A program made the translations under genes and the position numbers. A DNA stretch of 7,314 nt, from NCBI GenBank assembly GCA_000715605.1, contig KL568593.1, positions 31,318-38,631 on the forward strand, written 5' to 3'. Shown piece by piece: positions 4,347-7,314 of the stretch; within the stretch, counting starts at the first letter, position 1; each line of letters begins with the position of its first letter. The notes under the pieces are model-generated. The model made no database searches, was not told the DNA's origin, and was given only the letters and a program-made list of their open reading frames with translations. This DNA comes from Streptomyces speibonae (lineage in GTDB: Bacteria; Actinomycetota; Actinomycetes; Streptomycetales; Streptomycetaceae).

Positions 4347-6269
4347 TCAGCGGAAGACATTGTCCGAGTCGTCCCAGTTCGACGAGTCGTCCCAGTTCGC
4401 GGAGTCGTCGGGAGCCGGGGTCCGCCCCGGGCGCGTGCGCGACTGGTACATCGCGTCGATCTCCAGCGCGTAGCGGTGCACGATCTCGTCCCGGCGCAGC
4501 TTCATCGACGGCGTCAGCAGACCGTTCGTCACGTCGAACGGCTCGGGCAGCACCCGGAACACCCGGATCGACTCCGAGCGCGACACACTGCTGTTGGCCG
4601 CCGCCACCGCCCGCGCGATCTCCTCACGCAGCGCGTTCTCCTCGCGCGCCTCACGGGCCGACGCCTCGCCCGGCAGGGACAGCGCCGCCCGCCAGTCGGC
4701 CAGGAAGTCCGGATCCAGCGTGATCAGAGCCCCCACGCACGGCCGGTTGTCCCCCACCACGACGGCCTGGTGGACCAGCGGATGCATCCGCAGCCGCTGT
4801 TCGAGCACCGCGGGCGACACGCTCTTGCCGCTGCTCGTGATGATGATGTCCTTCTTGCGGCCGGTGATCGTGAGATAGCCCTCGGAGTCCAGCTCACCCA
4901 GGTCCCCAGTGGCCAGCCAGCCGTCGTGCAGCGCCGCCCGGGTGGCGGCCTCGTCGCCCACGTAGCCCTGGAACACCGACGGCCCGCGCACCAGGATCTC
5001 CCCGTCCTCGGCCAGCCGGATCCCGATCCCGGGCAGCGCCTGTCCCACGGTGCCGGACTTCTCCCGGCCGAACGGCTGCATCGTCACCCCGCCGCTGGTC
5101 TCGGTGAGGCCGTAGCCGTCGTGCACGTAGATGCCGATCCCCTCATAGAACAGGGAGAGGTCGCGGTTGAGCGGCGATCCGCCCGACGTGGCCCGCTGCA
5201 CCCTGCCGCCGAGCGCCGCCCGCAGCCTGCGGTAGACGGTGCGCTCGTACAGGGCGTGCTGCAGGCGCAGGTCGAGGCCCGGCCCCGGGCCGAGCCCCAG
5301 CCGCTGCCGCTCCACCGCGGTGGCGAAGTCCCGCGCCGTGGCGGCGGCCCGTTCGAACAGCGCGCCGCGGCCGTGCTGCTGCGAGGCGCGCAGGAAGTTC
5401 TTGTAGATCTTCTCCAGCAGCGACGGCACCGCGTACAGATAGGTGGGCCGGAAGGTGCGTATGGCCGAGGCCAGCGACTCCGCGCGGAAATCGGGCTCGT
5501 ACCCCATCAGCAGACCGCCGCGGACGCACAGGCTCTGGATCATCAGACCGTAGACGTGCGAGAACGGCAGGAAGGCGAGCACCGCCCCCCGCTCCCCGGG
5601 CGGCGCCACGGTGTGGCCCCAGCCCTCCAGCAGGGTGTCGCAGATGTAGGCGAGACCGCGGTGGCTCAGGGCGCAGCCCATCGGATGCCCCGACGTGCCG
5701 GAGGTGTAGGCGACCACGGCCGTGGAGTCCGGCAGCACGATCCGCCGCATCGAGTCGACCATGGCCGCCGACAGGGGCTCGCCGCGCTCCGCCAGCTCCT
5801 CCAGCGCACCCCCGTCCAGCTGCCACACGTGCCGCAGCCCCGGCAGCACGGCGCACACCGACCCCACGGTCATCACGCTCTGCTCGTCCTCCACGAGCAC
5901 GGCGACACAGCCGGAGTCGCGCAGGATCCACTCCACCTGCTCGCGCGAGGAAGTCGGATAGATCGGCACCACCTCCGCGCCCACCGTCCACAGGGCGTGG
6001 CACAGCAGGGTCCACTCGTGCCGGGTACGAGCCATGATCGCCACCCGGTCGCCCGGCGAGATCCCGGACGCGATCAGCCCCTTGGCCAGGGCGACGACCG
6101 TGTCGCGGAACTCCACGGCCGTGATCTCCTCCCAGACGGCGGAGTCGGGACCGGAACGATGGGCGAGCATCGGCAGGGTGGGGCTCTCGTCCGCCGTCGC
6201 GAAGAGGCTGTCGGCGAGACCGCCGGTCAGGGGCGAGGCGGACGGGGGAGCGAGAGCGAGGTCGCGCAT
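4347..6269 (-). CDS. Long-chain fatty acid-CoA ligase (AMP-forming, FadD15-like) with acidic repeat tail
   Basis: A 640-residue ANL-superfamily enzyme that would activate a fatty acid with ATP and CoA via an acyl-adenylate. Motifs in order: P-loop A3 TSGTSGHPMG (189-198), A4 LPFSHVYG (234-241), the long-chain-type insert (about 288-350), SGGSPL (362-367), A5 YGLTET (386-391), A7 TGDLG (454-458), A8 GRKKDIIITSSGKSVSP (470-486) and A10 LTPSMKLRR (585-593), with catalytic Lys590 present. The P-loop Lys usually found at the end of A3 is Met197. The last 20 or so residues form a repeated acidic hexapeptide (DDSxNW) unlike the enzyme core. The ATG at 6269 has AGGAG six bases upstream; the open frame continues upstream without family similarity. 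It is divergent from the DUF6480 gene (153 bases). The substrate is unknown; involvement in lipid breakdown or membrane-lipid supply is an inference from the family. Confidence 0.93.
   Translation of the reverse strand: MRDLALAPPSASPLTGGLADSLFATADESPTLPMLAHRSGPDSAVWEEITAVEFRDTVVALAKGLIASGISPGDRVAIMARTRHEWTLLCHALWTVGAEVVPIYPTSSREQVEWILRDSGCVAVLVEDEQSVMTVGSVCAVLPGLRHVWQLDGGALEELAERGEPLSAAMVDSMRRIVLPDSTAVVAYTSGTSGHPMGCALSHRGLAYICDTLLEGWGHTVAPPGERGAVLAFLPFSHVYGLMIQSLCVRGGLLMGYEPDFRAESLASAIRTFRPTYLYAVPSLLEKIYKNFLRASQQHGRGALFERAAATARDFATAVERQRLGLGPGPGLDLRLQHALYERTVYRRLRAALGGRVQRATSGGSPLNRDLSLFYEGIGIYVHDGYGLTETSGGVTMQPFGREKSGTVGQALPGIGIRLAEDGEILVRGPSVFQGYVGDEAATRAALHDGWLATGDLGELDSEGYLTITGRKKDIIITSSGKSVSPAVLEQRLRMHPLVHQAVVVGDNRPCVGALITLDPDFLADWRAALSLPGEASAREAREENALREEIARAVAAANSSVSRSESIRVFRVLPEPFDVTNGLLTPSMKLRRDEIVHRYALEIDAMYQSRTRPGRTPAPDDSANWDDSSNWDDSDNVFR
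4366..4409 (-). repeat. 18-base tandem repeat coding the ligase C-terminal tail
   Basis: Two copies of an 18-base unit lie at 4366-4383 and 4384-4401 (on the plus strand each starts GAGTCGTCCCAGTTCG), with a third partial copy at 4402-4409. The copies differ only at the last two bases of the unit. On the coding strand the units encode DDSANW, DDSSNW and a diverged DDSDNV before the terminal FR. The length is a multiple of three, so changes in copy number would keep the frame. Confidence 0.85.
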
Positions 6270-6422
6270 GCACTGCTCCTGACATGTACGGGGGGTGACT
6301 CGGCCGGTGAGGACAGTCATCGGCGGTGCCTGAATGTAGCCGAGCCGGACCGCCACCGGGCCGGGATCGCGACAAGTGTGCCCGCACTGTTGATCTCGAG
6401 GGAAACGGGGGACCCGGACCCC

Positions 6423-6656
6423 ATGACCTACGTCAACCCAGATCCCGAACCGGAACGGACCACCGGCCTCGAACCGGGCGGTGGCGTACCCCCGGGCGAG
6501 ACCCCGCCCGCGGAGAGCAGCATGCCCGAGGCGGGGCCCCTGGAGACGCACAACCCGGCCAAGGGCTGGGCCAAGGGCCCGCTGACCGCGATCCTCGCCG
6601 TGGTCGTCCTGATGGCGGCGTTCTTCCTGGTCTACGCCCTGATCCTGATCCTCTGA
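6423..6656 (+). CDS. DUF6480 family small membrane protein
   Basis: A 77-residue protein of the streptomycete DUF6480 family, which has no known function. The N-terminal half (1-45) is Pro/Glu-rich and polar, with the family-typical opening MTYVNPDPEPERTTGLEPGG and the stretch GVPPGETPPAESS (21-33). GWAKGP (48-53) leads into one C-terminal transmembrane helix (about 54-76) ending at the last residue. There is no cleavable signal peptide, so it is probably a tail-anchored or single-pass membrane peptide; by the positive-inside rule the Lys residues at 47 and 51 hint at a cytoplasmic N-terminus. The ATG at 6423 is preceded by GGGGGA ten bases upstream, a somewhat long spacing. It is divergent from the ligase and converges on the YbdK-like gene, with 7 bases between the stops. 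I saw no convincing promoter in 6270-6422. Confidence 0.88.
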   Translation: MTYVNPDPEPERTTGLEPGGGVPPGETPPAESSMPEAGPLETHNPAKGWAKGPLTAILAVVVLMAAFFLVYALILIL

Positions 6657-6663
6657 CCCGCCG

Positions 6664-7314
6664 CTACGCCTGGGTGTGCCGCACGCACTCCGTGACGACG
6701 GCCCGCAGGCTGTCCGTGCGCCGCATCAGATCCCGCTGCACCTGCGCGCCGTTGCCGTCGCGCAGCAGCCGCGCGCAGCCCTCGCGGGCCCGCTCCAGGT
6801 CGCCGCAGGACTCCAGCGCCTCGGCGGCGTGGTCGAGCAGACCCCGCACGACTGCCCCTGCGGGCATCCGCCGCATCGTCCGCGGATCGAGCAGCTCACC
6901 CGCAAGACCCGAACGGGCCGCCTGCCAGGAGGCCAGCCGCAGCAGACTCACGCCGGGGTCCGGCGGCTCCCGGTCCGCCCGCCACTCGCGCGCCGCGGTC
7001 TCCACCAGCCCGCGGGCGAGGGTGGCGAGAAGCCCCGCGGTCTCCGCGTGCAGACAGACGTCCGCGACCCGGATCTCCACGGTCGGGTAGCGCGGGGACA
7101 GCCGCGCGTCGAAGTAGACCATGCCCTCGTCGAGGAGCGCGCCGGTGGCGAGCATGCCGGCGACCCGGCGGTGGTAGCGCTCGGCCGAACCGAAGATCTC
7201 CGTCGGCCCCGCGGACGGCCAGCGCTGCCAGACCCGGCTGCGGTAGCTCTGGTATCCCGTCTCGCTGCCCTGCCAGAACGGCGAGTTCGCGCTGAGCGCC
7301 GCGAGGACCGGCAG
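6664..7314 (-). CDS. YbdK-type carboxylate-amine ligase (GCS2 family), 5' part outside window
   Basis: The C-terminal 216 residues of a glutamate-cysteine ligase family 2 protein; the start lies beyond base 7314 and full-length members are roughly 370 residues. The frame is open to the window edge, beginning at LPVLAALSANSPFWQG, a hallmark of the family, followed by YRSRVWQRWPSAGPTEIFGS. ARLSPRYPTVEIRVADVC is the second strongly conserved block. The C-terminal 130 residues are mainly helical and Arg-rich. Family members join an amino acid to a carboxylate with ATP, and E. coli YbdK has weak glutamate-cysteine ligase activity; the real substrate here is unknown. This is not the canonical actinobacterial MshC mycothiol enzyme, and EgtA-type glutamate-cysteine ligases are more distant. 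It ends with TAG at 6664, seven bases from the DUF6480 stop. Confidence 0.9.
   Translation of the reverse strand: MPVLAALSANSPFWQGSETGYQSYRSRVWQRWPSAGPTEIFGSAERYHRRVAGMLATGALLDEGMVYFDARLSPRYPTVEIRVADVCLHAETAGLLATLARGLVETAAREWRADREPPDPGVSLLRLASWQAARSGLAGELLDPRTMRRMPAGAVVRGLLDHAAEALESCGDLERAREGCARLLRDGNGAQVQRDLMRRTDSLRAVVTECVRHTQA

Noticed and set aside
6023..6028. GGGTAC on the plus strand as a sigma-B -10 element
   Set aside because: No GNNT lies 14-16 bases upstream and it is inside the ligase gene in antisense orientation.
4347..6269. The acyl-CoA ligase as a pseudogene because of its altered P-loop
   Set aside because: The frame is intact over 640 codons and the other conserved motifs, including catalytic Lys590, are present.
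6333..6338. TACATT on the minus strand as a -10 element for the ligase
   Set aside because: There is no matching -35 hexamer upstream; a single AT-richer hexamer is weak evidence.
4161..6421. Long plus-strand open frame across the acyl-CoA ligase
   Set aside because: It is antisense to a ligase with a full set of catalytic motifs, and its translation has no recognisable domain before it reaches the real DUF6480 gene in the same frame; the DUF6480 start at 6423 fits its family length.

Overview
The window is very GC-rich with dense, overlapping genes. Its protein families (partner-switching regulators, a DUF6480 membrane peptide, an FadD15-like acyl-CoA ligase) point to a streptomycete or close actinomycete. 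No tRNA, rRNA, CRISPR array, insertion sequence or phage gene was seen, and no stretch over 300 bases lacks a gene. The longest gaps are 3146-3372, 4192-4346 and 6270-6422.

Region 1 (1-3145, minus strand) is a stress-signalling operon read right to left: a single-domain STAS anti-anti-sigma factor, then rsbR, rsbS, rsbT, then a fusion of an RsbT/RsbW-like ATPase domain to an RsbX/SpoIIE-type phosphatase domain, whose C-terminus is cut off by the window edge. The last four genes overlap by 1 to 4 bases. RsbR and RsbS would form a stressosome-type scaffold, RsbT would phosphorylate it and be released, and the phosphatase half of the fusion would reset it. No sigma factor and no RsbU-type phosphatase with a sensor domain is visible.

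Region 2 (3146-3372) is a divergent control region. It carries a sequence fitting the Streptomyces sigma-B-type consensus GNNT-N14-16-GGGTAY on each strand, both with a 15-base spacer: GCAT-N15-GGGTAC reads into the STAS/rsb operon and GAAT-N15-GGGTAT reads into a PRC-barrel gene. An inverted repeat lies between the promoters. Three copies of a 7-base element in the PRC leader could form two mutually exclusive hairpins.

Region 3 (3373-4191) holds the PRC-barrel gene (plus) and, convergent with it, an RsbW-like ATPase gene (minus). The latter is a candidate partner for a STAS protein such as the one at 2753-3145, though this is inferred from proximity only.

Region 4 (4192-7314) holds a long-chain acyl-CoA ligase (minus) with an unusual acidic hexapeptide-repeat tail and a Met in place of the usual P-loop Lys, a divergent DUF6480 membrane peptide gene (plus), and the 3' part of a YbdK-type carboxylate-amine ligase gene (minus) that runs off the right edge.

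The strongest signal is the compact stressosome module with its composite kinase-phosphatase and the pair of sigma-B-like promoters, which suggests that the partner-switching genes are controlled by the sigma factor they may govern.
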